Positions 18,301 through 25,045 are shown, counted from the first letter of the stretch. The stretch is DNA of 64,000 nucleotides from CAWAND01 sp963783335 (GCA_963783335.1 CAWAND010000010.1:1240001-1304000), one strand, 5' to 3'. Notes: generated by a model not told the origin, from the letters alone. Numbers and translations: made by a program.

Positions 18301-19247
18301 TAGGTGATCTGGGCAACTTGGGCCAGGGGGCGAGCGGCAAGGACAAGAGCCGGGAAGATCAAGTGCGAGTCGAACCCGAAACCCGACGTCGGGAGCACTT
18401 TGATGTTGAAGGTGTTGTGGACTTGGATGTCGACTACCCAAAGGGCCATCGCCAGCAAGAAACTCGGTGTGGAAATGCCCAGTACAGATATGACCAGGGC
18501 CAAGGAACCGCCGCCCTTGCGCTGGGTCAGGGCGGCGAACAGTCCCAGGGGCACACCCAAGACGATGGCCATCCCCAAGGCGATCAGGAGCAGCGCGGCG
18601 CTGTTGGCAAAAGTATCCGCCACCAATCGCAGAGCGGCCTGATCGGTGCGATGCCAGGTGTAGATCAGCGGATGCGCAACCACGTAATTGACAAGCTGCA
18701 CCAGGGCCTCGCCAGCGGACTGGAGCATCTGGGCTGGAAGGCCCTCACGGCCGCGTGCCGACAAAATCAAGCCGAACAGCGTCAGGTAGGCGATCCCCCC
18801 CAAGGTGCCCACGATGCGCAGGGCGCCCCTCAGCAGGGCGGCGGCGACGCGGGGCGCCGCCCGGTCTGTGTAATCGTCAGACTGTGGAGCCTCTGGGGGA
18901 CCTTGTCGCGCCGGCTCTGGCCCGGCGGGTGGCGCTGGCAGATGCGGTTGGGTTGGCTGTGTCGGGAGAAAGGGAGAGGCGGGGAGCGGGCTGCTCTCGA
19001 GCTCATCCAACGCTTGAAGAGCACGCCGGCTCTCGGGATGGATCATCAATACGTGCGTGAGGTAGCCGCGTCTCCCGGAAGGGTCCGCAAGAGCAGCCAG
19101 AATCAACCAGCCCGTCTCATTGCGTGGGTCCATTTCCAGGACCCGAAAGGCGAGACGGCGAGCTGTTGTTCGATCCCCGTGGCGCAGGGCGGTCAGGCTC
19201 TCGCGAGCGACCGTCGGAGCGCGGTCCTCCGCCTGTGGTCCAGCCAT
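15348..19247 (-). CDS. DppB-DppC permease fusion with C-terminal M28-like pseudopeptidase domain
   Basis: A single 1299-residue reading frame with four parts. Residues ~15-85 resemble a TPR-type helical repeat (ARRLAFRVLEMDPRNETGW, then a second unit). Residues ~135-430 are a DppB-like peptide permease with the EAA-type loop DYVRTARAKGL. Residues ~495-795 are a DppC-like permease (GTDQLGRDIQALVLAGARQT, EAA loop FVEAARSLGS). A last helix at ~805-825 leads outward to a ~470-residue domain of M28 aminopeptidase fold with a PA-like insert. In the M28 part the order of motifs is kept (AYYDG, SANDNASGVATMLELARAL, TPQDT), but by eye most zinc ligands are replaced. The protein has no ATPase partner nearby except oppDF 12 kb away. 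No clear ribosome-binding site is seen before ATG 19247. Confidence 0.85.
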   Translation of the reverse strand: MAGPQAEDRAPTVARESLTALRHGDRTTARRLAFRVLEMDPRNETGWLILAALADPSGRRGYLTHVLMIHPESRRALQALDELESSPLPASPFLPTQPTQPHLPAPPAGPEPARQGPPEAPQSDDYTDRAAPRVAAALLRGALRIVGTLGGIAYLTLFGLILSARGREGLPAQMLQSAGEALVQLVNYVVAHPLIYTWHRTDQAALRLVADTFANSAALLLIALGMAIVLGVPLGLFAALTQRKGGGSLALVISVLGISTPSFLLAMALWVVDIQVHNTFNIKVLPTSGFGFDSHLIFPALVLAARPLAQVAQITYVSLADVLSTDYVRTARAKGLFRRLIYFRHAFRNLWIPILTTLGSSLRFSLASLPVVELFFDWPGVGSTLLEAIQLGNAALVTDLIVSLGLFFLIINQALDWLFPLLNPVLRQSQNETQRRDERGLLSLLRDGVGEIADTLGEIRKLLPGQRRPSPQSLSTGPVSESAHDEHPVGRRSRRRLRSLLFNPALILGGLMVIGFAIMGVSGGSWTDTSPYQPHGVMMIEGTIGSPPYAPSSVFPWGTDQLGRDIQALVLAGARQTLLLAAFATVARLLLGSILGMLAGWAQGGWVDQFVTGAMGVWAAFPVTLFAMILIQAIGIKQGMWVFVVALSVVGWGEVAQLMRNRVIELKPRLFVEAARSLGSRSTHILRRHLLPNLISPLLVVAALEMGGVLMLLAELGFLDIFLGGGYQAMIGEAGAMVPVIVHFSDIPEWGALLANIRQWWRAYPWMAWYPGLAFFLAIMAFNLLGEGIRRLVDRGQFDLSRLVNRYTLLASVGLVLALIFGLRSSSPIAVYQSEAAQFDTQRAMEHIQALASPEYMGRETGTVGARRAAKYIAQQMASIGLSPAGDGNSFIQTLPTPRYHLVGVPQLDLIGPDGQLLDSLTYHKQFVELQGDVAGTETAQAPIVGLALGPDPGGTSGDPYGLRNYELYDRIAIVRQSDLDHFNVNAVAGTLVVSDDPQEITRRYPLAQRALVSYRGVIIMMITPQVADNLLASAGSSLADLDRQAADLKPGAFAVTDPGITVHMQMSTTSFDQSMSEDYYNVIGFIAGTGSAFSQAGGGLDSQVVMVSAYYDGAGTSPDGILYPSANDNASGVATMLELARALKNSPYEPKRTVVFVAWAGGDRREGLSVDTVMNAHLGFDRLDVKDVIELSGVGAGDGTSMVLGQDSSYRLVQLFQSAAERLGYPSTTRGRGPHYGLAIMPGFGGREGLTLDISWDGSDRLAFTPQDTFQRIDPQKLQQVGQTTLLGLTVLTREINY
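16172..16201. repeat. 30-base perfect palindrome inside the fusion gene
   Basis: Arms begin GCGGTGTGATCATCA and are exact reverse complements with no loop. It lies in the PA-like part of the pseudopeptidase domain (encoding YRGVIIMMITP). It contains TGTGATCA/TGATCACA half-sites like a CRP site with a 12-base spacer. It may be chance codon use, an RNA hairpin, or a protein-binding site. Confidence 0.7.
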
Positions 19248-19465
19248 TATGGGCGTCGGCGGAATGGGTGCGATGAAGTGGGCATGTGACCTCTAGGGCC
19301 TTCGCCGGTGCGACCCGGCTTGGATAGGCGGCTGCTTATTAATGAACGCTCCAGAAGGCACGGCGGTTCAAAGCCTTGAGCGCTTTTTTGACATGGCCCG
19401 GAAAGTCCCACCATGTGATCCCGAATTGTACATGGCGCCTTCGACGGGAGAAAGGCTGGAAAGCT

Positions 19466-19481
19466 GGTCGGTTGACCGACC
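19466..19481. promoter_or_regulatory. dyad operator overlapping a -35 element
   Basis: GGTCGGTTGACCGACC is an inverted repeat with 7-base arms around TG. It covers the -35 hexamer TTGACC of the promoter at 19472-19500, the classic placing for repressor control. The regulator is unknown. Confidence 0.5.
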
Positions 19482-19500
19482 GCTGGTCGTCACCTAGAAT
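19472..19500 (+). promoter_or_regulatory. sigma-70 promoter of the 66-residue protein gene
   Basis: TTGACC (19472-19477), 17-base spacer, TAGAAT (19495-19500). Both boxes match the consensus well and the spacing is optimal. Transcription would start near 19507, about 75 bases before the ATG. Confidence 0.7.
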
Positions 19501-19581
19501 CGTCTCAACCAGCTGATTCTCGGATGCGGCCGGTGGCGTCCTGTCCGACGGCGCTGGTGATCGACCAAGGCAAGGAGACAG

Positions 19582-19782
19582 ATGGCCCTCGACTGGGAAC
19601 GGCAAGCGGTAATCGATGAACTCAGCCAACGCATCACCCAGGGAGCGTTCGATGGCGCATACGATGATCTCAAGCGCGCCCTGGATGACTCCGACGCCCT
19701 CACCGAGTCCGACCGCCAGAGAGTCATCCAATACTGGCTGGCCAAGCAGCGGGAACAAGGAACCAGCAGGAAGGGCATGTAA
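19582..19782 (+). CDS. small hypothetical protein
   Basis: A 66-residue, charged, probably all-helical cytoplasmic protein (DELSQRITQGAFDGAYDDL, then DSDALTESDRQRVIQYW). I recognise no family. It is supported by a good promoter with an overlapping dyad, by AAGGAG six to seven bases before the ATG, and by a palindrome directly after the stop codon. A longer minus-strand frame over the same bases has no such support. Confidence 0.65.
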   Translation: MALDWERQAVIDELSQRITQGAFDGAYDDLKRALDDSDALTESDRQRVIQYWLAKQREQGTSRKGM

Positions 19783-19800
19783 TTGTGAAGGAATTCACAA
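19783..19800. promoter_or_regulatory. CRP/FNR-like palindrome, copy 4
   Basis: TTGTGAAGGAATTCACAA begins right after the stop codon of the 66-residue protein gene and lies 29 bases before the stop of the convergent acetyltransferase gene. No promoter is expected here, so this copy may work as an RNA hairpin or terminator, or be a decoy or roadblock site, unless an antisense promoter exists. Confidence 0.55.
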
Positions 19801-19828
19801 GCTCGCCTCAGTCCACGGCTCTGCGGGC

Positions 19829-20389
19829 CTAAGCCAGACTTCGGCGGACGATGACCCGGCCCGGTGATGGCCGGGCGACCTCCCTAAAACCAGCTTGGAG
19901 AAAACTCGGCAGCACACCCATGTAGGCCTCGGCTGGTCCGCGTGGATCAACCTCGGGATCGGTTGGGTAAGCTTCCACCAGCTTGGCACCCTGCTCAGCG
20001 GCGAATGCCACGCCGGCCTCGATAAGCGGCAGCATCAACCCGTGGCCCCGGTGAGTGCGGTCGATGAAGAAGCAAACGATGGACCAAACGGGTGTGTCGT
20101 CGATCCGCTTCAGCCGACGGCTCCGTTCCAGTGACGCGTAGCTCTCGCGAGGGGCGATGGATATCCAACCGGCGGGACCGTCGTCAACGTAGCCAATGAC
20201 TCCTGTGACTTGCCCACCATCTACCAGCGAGCGAAAGGCCTTCCGGTTGCCTGCGTTGCCTTGTCTGGAAAACTGGGCCCGGCTGGTGCGCCAGTACATG
20301 CACCAACAGCCCCCGGCGCCGCGCTCGCCGAAGAGCCGCGTCAGGTCGTCCCACCGATCGGGGGTTAGGGGTGCGAAAGTGTACGTCAT
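19829..20389 (-). CDS. GNAT-family N-acetyltransferase
   Basis: A 186-residue acetyltransferase. The N-terminus (MTYTFAPLTPDRWDDLTRLFG) and the core strand-turn HRGHGLMLPLIEAGVAFA, which contains an acetyl-CoA binding loop R-G-H-G, identify the GNAT fold. WCMYW near residue 30 and the APRE..Y segment are typical of a common uncharacterised GNAT subgroup. The acceptor substrate is unknown. It follows a 51-residue membrane protein gene by 5 bases, so they are probably co-transcribed. Confidence 0.85.
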   Translation of the reverse strand: MTYTFAPLTPDRWDDLTRLFGERGAGGCWCMYWRTSRAQFSRQGNAGNRKAFRSLVDGGQVTGVIGYVDDGPAGWISIAPRESYASLERSRRLKRIDDTPVWSIVCFFIDRTHRGHGLMLPLIEAGVAFAAEQGAKLVEAYPTDPEVDPRGPAEAYMGVLPSFLQAGFREVARPSPGRVIVRRSLA

Positions 20390-20394
20390 GCCGT

Positions 20395-20550
20395 TCAGCG
20401 GCGGATGAGCAGGATGATCCCGGCTGCCAAGGCCAGCAAGGCCAAAATGACGCCGGAACCGGCAAAATTGATGATTCCGAGGTTGAGGATTCCCCAGACC
20501 ACCAACCAGATAGCCAACAAGAGCATCCCAAGGTCCTTGGTGATTCGCAT
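20395..20550 (-). CDS. small two-helix membrane protein
   Basis: A 51-residue protein, MRITKDLGMLLLAIWLVVWG and onward, with two hydrophobic helices and a basic C-terminal end (LLIRR). Proteins of this size and pattern are common hypothetical membrane proteins. ATG 20550 has AGGAGG 6 bases before it, which decides the start over an in-frame ATG 60 bases upstream. It is the first gene of a two-gene unit with the acetyltransferase. Confidence 0.75.
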   Translation of the reverse strand: MRITKDLGMLLLAIWLVVWGILNLGIINFAGSGVILALLALAAGIILLIRR

Positions 20551-20623
20551 TGGTTCCTCCTGGGCAAGGCGGGACGATGCATTGTACGGCCAGATGTCAC
20601 CCGAGGGCAAAGTCAGGTCGACC

Positions 20624-20652
20624 TTGTGGCTGGCGTTTCAAGGCCTTAGAAT
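20624..20652 (+). promoter_or_regulatory. sigma-70 promoter upstream of panD
   Basis: TTGTGG (20624-20629), 17-base spacer, TAGAAT (20647-20652). The predicted start is near 20659, about 40 bases before the panD ATG. Confidence 0.6.
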
Positions 20653-20697
20653 GTTTCCATTCGGACCGCACCACAATCCAAAGAGAAGCGCCACACC

Positions 20698-21054
20698 ATG
20701 CGCTGGTATCTGCGATCGAAAATCCACCAAGCGACAGTGACTGAAGCTGACCTTCACTACGTCGGTAGCATCACGGTTGACCAAGATCTTATCGAGGGCT
20801 GTGGCATGCATGTCGGCGAGAAGGTCTTAGTTGTGAGCAACACAACCGGGGCGCGGCTGGAAACCTATGTCATCCCCGGAGTGCGCGGTTCGGGTGTGAT
20901 CGGCATGAACGGCGCGGCCGCTCACCTGATCAGGGCCGGCGAAGAGATCATCGTCATGGGGTTTGAACTTTCCGACACCCCGATCCAACCCACCATCCTG
21001 CTCCTCGACTCGGCGAACCACGTCGTCAAGCACCTTTCTGGCCCCGAGACCTAG
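20698..21054 (+). CDS. panD: aspartate 1-decarboxylase proenzyme
   Basis: Converts L-aspartate to beta-alanine for pantothenate and coenzyme A synthesis. The 118-residue length is normal. The self-cleavage site Gly-Ser is present in HYVGSITVD (Ser ~24), where the Ser becomes the pyruvoyl cofactor. Other family segments are seen: RLETYVIPG and SGVIGMNGAAAHL. A good promoter lies just upstream. The following ECF sigma factor gene starts 23 bases after the stop, so it may be read through from this promoter. Confidence 0.95.
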   Translation: MRWYLRSKIHQATVTEADLHYVGSITVDQDLIEGCGMHVGEKVLVVSNTTGARLETYVIPGVRGSGVIGMNGAAAHLIRAGEEIIVMGFELSDTPIQPTILLLDSANHVVKHLSGPET

Positions 21055-21077
21055 TTGGGCTGGAGGGTTGCCGCTAA

Positions 21078-21701
21078 GTGAGCTTGCCTCCCAAAGAAGA
21101 TCTGGCTCGATTGGCGGCCCGCATCGCTGAAGGTGATCGGGGGGCCTTCCTCGCGCTCTACGACCATACCTCATCCAAGGTCTACGGACTGGCGTTGAAA
21201 ATGATGCGCGATCCGATGGCCGCTGAAGAAGTCGTCCAAGAGGCTTTTATCAAGTTGTGGACCCGTGCGGAGACCTTTCGCCCAGGCAAGGGAAGCCTGT
21301 TGGGTTGGCTGCTGACCATCACTCGCCATGTCGCCCTTGATCACCTGCGACGTTCGTCGCGGCGCCCGAAGCTGGTGGAGCCGCCAGATGCTGTCACCGG
21401 CTGGGAGCCCATGCTGACGGATGCGAGCAGCCGGACGGATGAAGCCCGCTGGGGCAGCCTGTACTTCGCCGTGCAGGGCCTGCCCGATGAACAGCGGGCG
21501 GCCATCACGTGTGCCTACTATTATGGGATGTCTCACAGCCAAATCTCGGAATTCTTGGACGTCCCATTGGGGACGGTGAAAACGAGGCTTCGGCTGGGCA
21601 TGGACAAGCTCCGTCAGGTTTGGTTGAACGCCCCCGAAGATCATCCTGGCGACCCATCCGAAAGCGGCGATTTGGGCGTTAAGAAGGACAGAGAGGTCTA
21701 G
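21078..21701 (+). CDS. ECF sigma factor (RskA-associated type)
   Basis: A 207-residue extracytoplasmic-function sigma factor. Region 2 is seen in ALKMMRDPMAAEEVVQEAF and GSLLGWLLTITRHVALD; region 4 in LPDEQRAAITCAYYYGMSHSQ and SEFLDVPLGTVKTRLRLGM. It directs RNA polymerase to a stress regulon when freed from its anti-sigma factor. The start is GTG 21078 with GGAGGG 10 bases upstream. The RskA-like anti-sigma gene follows after 6 bases, and the pair resembles SigK-RskA. Confidence 0.9.
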   Translation: MSLPPKEDLARLAARIAEGDRGAFLALYDHTSSKVYGLALKMMRDPMAAEEVVQEAFIKLWTRAETFRPGKGSLLGWLLTITRHVALDHLRRSSRRPKLVEPPDAVTGWEPMLTDASSRTDEARWGSLYFAVQGLPDEQRAAITCAYYYGMSHSQISEFLDVPLGTVKTRLRLGMDKLRQVWLNAPEDHPGDPSESGDLGVKKDREV

Positions 21702-21707
21702 CAAAGC

Positions 21708-22457
21708 ATGGCGAACGATTGCCGGAATATCGAGCCCCTGCTGGCGGCGTATGCCTTGGACAGCCTGGAAGGGGAGGAAAGGGCGCAGGTCGACGGCCAC
21801 TTGCCGGCCTGTCCGGATTGCCGCGCCAGGTTGGCGGAGTACCGAGCGGTGGCTGACGGCCTGCTGATGGCGGTCCCTGGCTCAGCTCCGCCTGCAAGAC
21901 TGCGCCAGGCGCTTGTGGACCGAACAGGGCAGTCGACCGACCCGAAATCGGCGCCGGCGGAAATGCCCGCCAGGCGGTTTTCTCACTGGTCTTTTGCATT
22001 CGGATTGGGTCTGGCCGCCATGCTCCTGCTCAACCTGGTGTTGCTGCAGCAGGTCATCGGGCTCAGGCAAGATCAGGCCCGGCTGCAGCAAGAGCTGGGC
22101 GCTGGCCAAATCGCCCAGGCCATCGCGGCTTACCCCGCGGCGCAGTCGGTGCTGATCGAAGGCAAAGATGCCTACGGCACGCTTGTGTACGATCCCGACC
22201 GCCCGGTGGCGGCGATGTACACGTGGGGGCTGATGCCACTGCCTTCCGGCCAGAGCTACCAGGTGTGGCTTCGGACCACCAACGGAGATCGGGTGAGCGG
22301 CGGCACGTTTGACTCCTCCGGTGGAAAGGCATTCACTCTGGTCGTGATCCGCGCCCCCGACCCACTCGAAGCATATTCGGGCTTTGGGGTGACGATCGAG
22401 CCCGCTGGGGGAAGCCCGGCTCCCACTGGACCGAATGTGCTCGGCGGAAGTTTCTGA
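21708..22457 (+). CDS. anti-sigma factor, RskA family with zinc-finger domain
   Basis: A 249-residue membrane anti-sigma factor. The cytoplasmic N-terminal domain (residues 1-65) has the ZAS-type pattern with His and CPDC (DGHLPACPDC) and LLAAYALDSLEGEE; a single transmembrane helix follows at about 100-118 (FAFGLGLAAMLLLNLVLLQQ region), and the outer C-terminal part is the RskA domain (YDPDRPVAAMYTWGL, GQSYQVWLRTTNGDRVSGGTF). It should hold the upstream ECF sigma factor and release it on proteolysis triggered by an envelope or redox signal. Confidence 0.9.
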   Translation: MANDCRNIEPLLAAYALDSLEGEERAQVDGHLPACPDCRARLAEYRAVADGLLMAVPGSAPPARLRQALVDRTGQSTDPKSAPAEMPARRFSHWSFAFGLGLAAMLLLNLVLLQQVIGLRQDQARLQQELGAGQIAQAIAAYPAAQSVLIEGKDAYGTLVYDPDRPVAAMYTWGLMPLPSGQSYQVWLRTTNGDRVSGGTFDSSGGKAFTLVVIRAPDPLEAYSGFGVTIEPAGGSPAPTGPNVLGGSF

Positions 22458-22588
22458 CCACTCCTGCTTCTTCGCGCATTCTCCTCCACCACCAATCCAA
22501 TCTTAATCCGCGCGGCGTATAGATAGACGTAACGGCCCACAGAAAGTGGGGCATGGGAGATTTTGTTTCGCACGATGGAGGAGGAAGT

Positions 22589-23536
22589 ATGAGTGTCTCA
22601 AACAAACGTTGGCTTGTGATAGGTTTCACAATAGGCAGCCTGATCTTGGCCGCCTGCGGTGGCGCCGCGGCCACCGGAACGCCGGCCGCGCCGGCGGCCA
22701 CCCAGCCTCAGGACACTGGGATGAGCGCCGCCGTGACCGTCTCCACCGCCGATTCGCCGCTGGGGACCATCCTGGTAGACGGCAACGGCATGACGTTGTA
22801 CCTCCTGACAGGAGATTCGGCCGACGCATCGATCTGCACCGATGCCTGCGCCAAGGCTTGGCCGCCTGTCACCGTCAGCGGCAGCGCGACTGCCGGGTCC
22901 GGGGTGGATGCGTCCAAGCTGGGAACCATCACGCGTGCCGATGGCTCGACCCAGGTGACTTACAACGGCCATCCGCTCTACTACTTCGTCAAGGACCAGG
23001 CCGCGGGGGATGTGAACGGTCAAGGGATCGACAAATTCGGTGGGATCTGGTATGTCGTATCGCCATCTGGCGACGCGATTACGGCCAGCGTTCCATCCGG
23101 TGACACAGGGGGCGGCAGTGCGGCAGGTGGCACAGTGGCTGTGTCGGACTCTTCGATGGGGAAGATCCTCGTCGATGGTCAGGGGCTGAGCCTCTACCTG
23201 CTGACGGCGGATTCCGCCGATCAGTCGGCCTGCACCGACGCCTGTGCCACCGCCTGGCCGCCCCTCACGACGACGGGTCAGGCCAGCGCCGGAAGCGGAG
23301 CGGACGCGTCGCTGCTCGGAACGCTGGTTCGCCCGGACGGCTCCACGCAAGTCACCTACAACGGGCACCCGCTTTACACTTTCAAGGGCGATCATGCCGC
23401 TGGGGATGTGGCTGGACAAGGCATCAACAGCTTCGGCGGCACCTGGTATCTGCTCTCGCCGGCCGGTGAGCCCATCCAGGCCAGCGCCAAAACAGATTCC
23501 ACCGCACAGCCGACATCAAGCTATAGCCAGTACTGA
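22589..23536 (+). CDS. secreted lipoprotein with two copies of the Lipoprotein_15 repeat
   Basis: A 315-residue lipoprotein (lipobox LILAAC, Cys ~23). It has two repeats of about 115 residues, starting near residues 50 and 187, each with LGTILVDGNGMTLYLL or an equivalent, TDACAKAWPP, and a closing VTYNGHPLYYF then GGIWYVVSP. This repeat (secreted repeat of unknown function) is often found next to RskA-type anti-sigma factors and respiratory genes; its biochemical role is not established. ATG 22589 has GGAGGAGG upstream and is preferred over an ATG 36 bases earlier. A CRP-like palindrome falls inside the signal-peptide codons. Confidence 0.85.
   Translation: MSVSNKRWLVIGFTIGSLILAACGGAAATGTPAAPAATQPQDTGMSAAVTVSTADSPLGTILVDGNGMTLYLLTGDSADASICTDACAKAWPPVTVSGSATAGSGVDASKLGTITRADGSTQVTYNGHPLYYFVKDQAAGDVNGQGIDKFGGIWYVVSPSGDAITASVPSGDTGGGSAAGGTVAVSDSSMGKILVDGQGLSLYLLTADSADQSACTDACATAWPPLTTTGQASAGSGADASLLGTLVRPDGSTQVTYNGHPLYTFKGDHAAGDVAGQGINSFGGTWYLLSPAGEPIQASAKTDSTAQPTSSYSQY
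22614..22631. promoter_or_regulatory. CRP/FNR-like palindrome, copy 5 (inside coding sequence)
   Basis: TTGTGATAGGTTTCACAA, perfect arms and N6 spacer as in the other four copies, placed 25-42 bases after the start codon of the repeat lipoprotein. At this place a bound protein would act as a roadblock to transcription, or the RNA hairpin could affect translation. Confidence 0.5.
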
Positions 23537-23563
23537 TTTCGGCTGAAGAGAACTCCGGGTTTG

Positions 23564-23595
23564 ACCGGCGCTCGAGGTCTTCCTCGAGCGCCGGT
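23564..23595 (+). terminator. stem-loop terminator after the repeat lipoprotein
   Basis: A 14-base-pair perfect stem (arm ACCGGCGCTCGAGG) with the loop TCTT, 28 bases after the stop codon. No T-run follows, so termination may depend on Rho. Confidence 0.65.
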
Positions 23596-23641
23596 TCGCA
23601 TCCCGGGAGTGGTCCGGACGCCCACCGGTTTCTGGGCGAGC

Positions 23642-23670
23642 TTGATCGGGCTGTTGGCGTAGGCTATCAT
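23642..23670 (+). promoter_or_regulatory. promoter giving a leaderless ECF sigma mRNA
   Basis: TTGATC (23642-23647), 17-base spacer, TATCAT (23665-23670). The -10 box ends 6 bases before the ATG at 23677, so transcription should begin at or within a base or two of the start codon. Confidence 0.65.
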
Positions 23671-23676
23671 GGCCGC

Positions 23677-24288
23677 ATGGATGAATCCGGCCTGATTGGT
23701 GACGCCCAGCGCGGCGATCTTGAGGCATTCAACCGCTTGATTTTGGCCTACAAGGATCAGGTGTACAACCTTGCCTACCGCATTCTTGGCGATCCGCTAG
23801 CGGCCGATGATGCCGCGCAAGAGGCCTTCATCTCTGCCTACAAAGGACTGCGACGCTATCGGGGAGGCTCGTTTCGGGCGTGGATCCTGCGCATCGTCAC
23901 CAACGCCTGCTACGACGAACTCCGGCGGCGCAAGCGTCGACCGACGATTGGAATGGAGGATTTGAATCCTCTGGACGATCCAGAAGAGACCGATTCGGCA
24001 GGCGTCTTAGCCGCTGAAGGCGGCGATCCCGAATCGGAAGCCCAGCAGGCGGAACTGGCGCGAGCGCTGGAGGAATGTCTGGGCGGATTGCCGGATGAAT
24101 TCCGACTGGTCGCCGTGCTTGTGGATGTGCAGGGGCACGATTATCGGGAGGCTTCCCAGGTTCTCGGTACCCCATTGGGGACAGTCAAGAGCAGATTGGC
24201 GCGAGCCCGCCTGCGCATGCGAGATTGTCTCCAGGCGCATCGGGAACTTTTGCCGGCTGCGTTTCGTCTGGAAGATGAGGCAACTTGA
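23677..24288 (+). CDS. ECF sigma factor (RpoE-like)
   Basis: A 203-residue sigma factor with region 2 (LILAYKDQVYNLAYRIL, DDAAQEAFISAYKGLRRYRG) and region 4 (LGGLPDEFRLVAVLVDVQGH, VLGTPLGTVKSRLARAR). It differs from the SigK-like factor at 21078. The promoter places the transcription start at the ATG, and no ribosome-binding site is present, consistent with leaderless translation. A membrane anti-sigma gene starts 4 bases after its stop. Confidence 0.9.
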   Translation: MDESGLIGDAQRGDLEAFNRLILAYKDQVYNLAYRILGDPLAADDAAQEAFISAYKGLRRYRGGSFRAWILRIVTNACYDELRRRKRRPTIGMEDLNPLDDPEETDSAGVLAAEGGDPESEAQQAELARALEECLGGLPDEFRLVAVLVDVQGHDYREASQVLGTPLGTVKSRLARARLRMRDCLQAHRELLPAAFRLEDEAT

Positions 24289-24292
24289 ACCC

Positions 24293-25045
24293 ATGACTCG
24301 TCTTACCGACCACGACCTCGAGCAGCTATCAGCCTACTTGGATGGTGAACTCAAACCGTCCGAAGCGGCCGAGATCGAAGCGCGTCTGAAGGCAGAGCCC
24401 GAATTGCAGCGCAGCCTCTCTCAGCTCCGCTGGATGTCCGATAATCTGAAACGTCTGCCCACATTGCGCGCTCCAAGGAGTTATCGCTTGACTCCCGAGA
24501 TGGTTGGCCAACGTACCGGTTCCTGGCGGCTTCCGGCGCTCCGACTGGCGACGGCGGTCATGGCGTTGGCTCTGGTAGCCGTGATCGGGCTCGACTTCTT
24601 GGGATCGGCCGGTCGGATGAGTCTGGCCGGCGCACCGCAGGCTATGGAGGCTCCGGCCAGCGTGCAGGACAGCGTCCAATCTGAGCAGGCGAGGACCGAG
24701 AAGACCGAGGCGGACTCACAGCCAGCGGCTGGCGCTCAGGCGGGTGCGGTTGAGGAAACTCCCCTGGCCAACGCGCTGCGGGCAGCCGAGCCCACGCCGG
24801 GAGCTGATCTGTCTTCTCCTGCGGAAACACCCCCGATGGCAATGGCTGTCCCACAAACAGGCAACACTGAGGCGCCGCCAACCATCACCCAAACACCACT
24901 TCCGGCAGAGCCTGTTGAGAGCGGCGAGGTTCGGGCAGCGCGTGACCAGAATACTGCGAGGATGGCCATCCTCCGGTGGAGCGAGATCCTGCTCGGGGCC
25001 GGGTTGCTCCTGCTGTTTGCCGTGCAGATCAAGAACCGCCGCTAG
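24293..25045 (+). CDS. putative anti-sigma factor, single-pass membrane protein
   Basis: A 250-residue protein. The first ~55 residues (LTDHDLEQLSAYLDGELKPS, then EAAEIEARLKAEPELQRSL) are the zinc-finger-like anti-sigma fold but without the Cys pair, so it is a zinc-free variant. There is a first hydrophobic helix near residues 85-103 and a second near the C-terminus (ILRWSEILLGAGLLLLFAVQ), with a long Pro/Thr/Glu/Ala-rich linker between. By position it should be the partner of the upstream ECF sigma factor. GAGG lies within the overlapping end of that gene. Confidence 0.8.
   Translation: MTRLTDHDLEQLSAYLDGELKPSEAAEIEARLKAEPELQRSLSQLRWMSDNLKRLPTLRAPRSYRLTPEMVGQRTGSWRLPALRLATAVMALALVAVIGLDFLGSAGRMSLAGAPQAMEAPASVQDSVQSEQARTEKTEADSQPAAGAQAGAVEETPLANALRAAEPTPGADLSSPAETPPMAMAVPQTGNTEAPPTITQTPLPAEPVESGEVRAARDQNTARMAILRWSEILLGAGLLLLFAVQIKNRR

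Larger units (their letters stand above)
19248..19581. other. divergent intergenic region
   Basis: 334 bases between the fusion gene (minus) and a 66-residue protein gene (plus). It holds the promoter and dyad described at 19466-19500. A short hairpin with a T-run lies at about 19367-19388 on the plus strand. No promoter for the fusion gene could be recognised, and no open frame looks coding. Confidence 0.5.

Noticed and set aside
15348..19289. Long plus-strand frames opposite the permease fusion gene (for example 18213-19289)
   Set aside because: They mirror the GC-rich antisense of the fusion gene, show no family motif and are rich in His/Gln/Gly/Arg as expected of shadows.
19339..19758. 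139-codon minus-strand frame over the 66-residue gene
   Set aside because: The plus-strand gene has promoter, ribosome-binding site and sensible composition; the minus frame has none.
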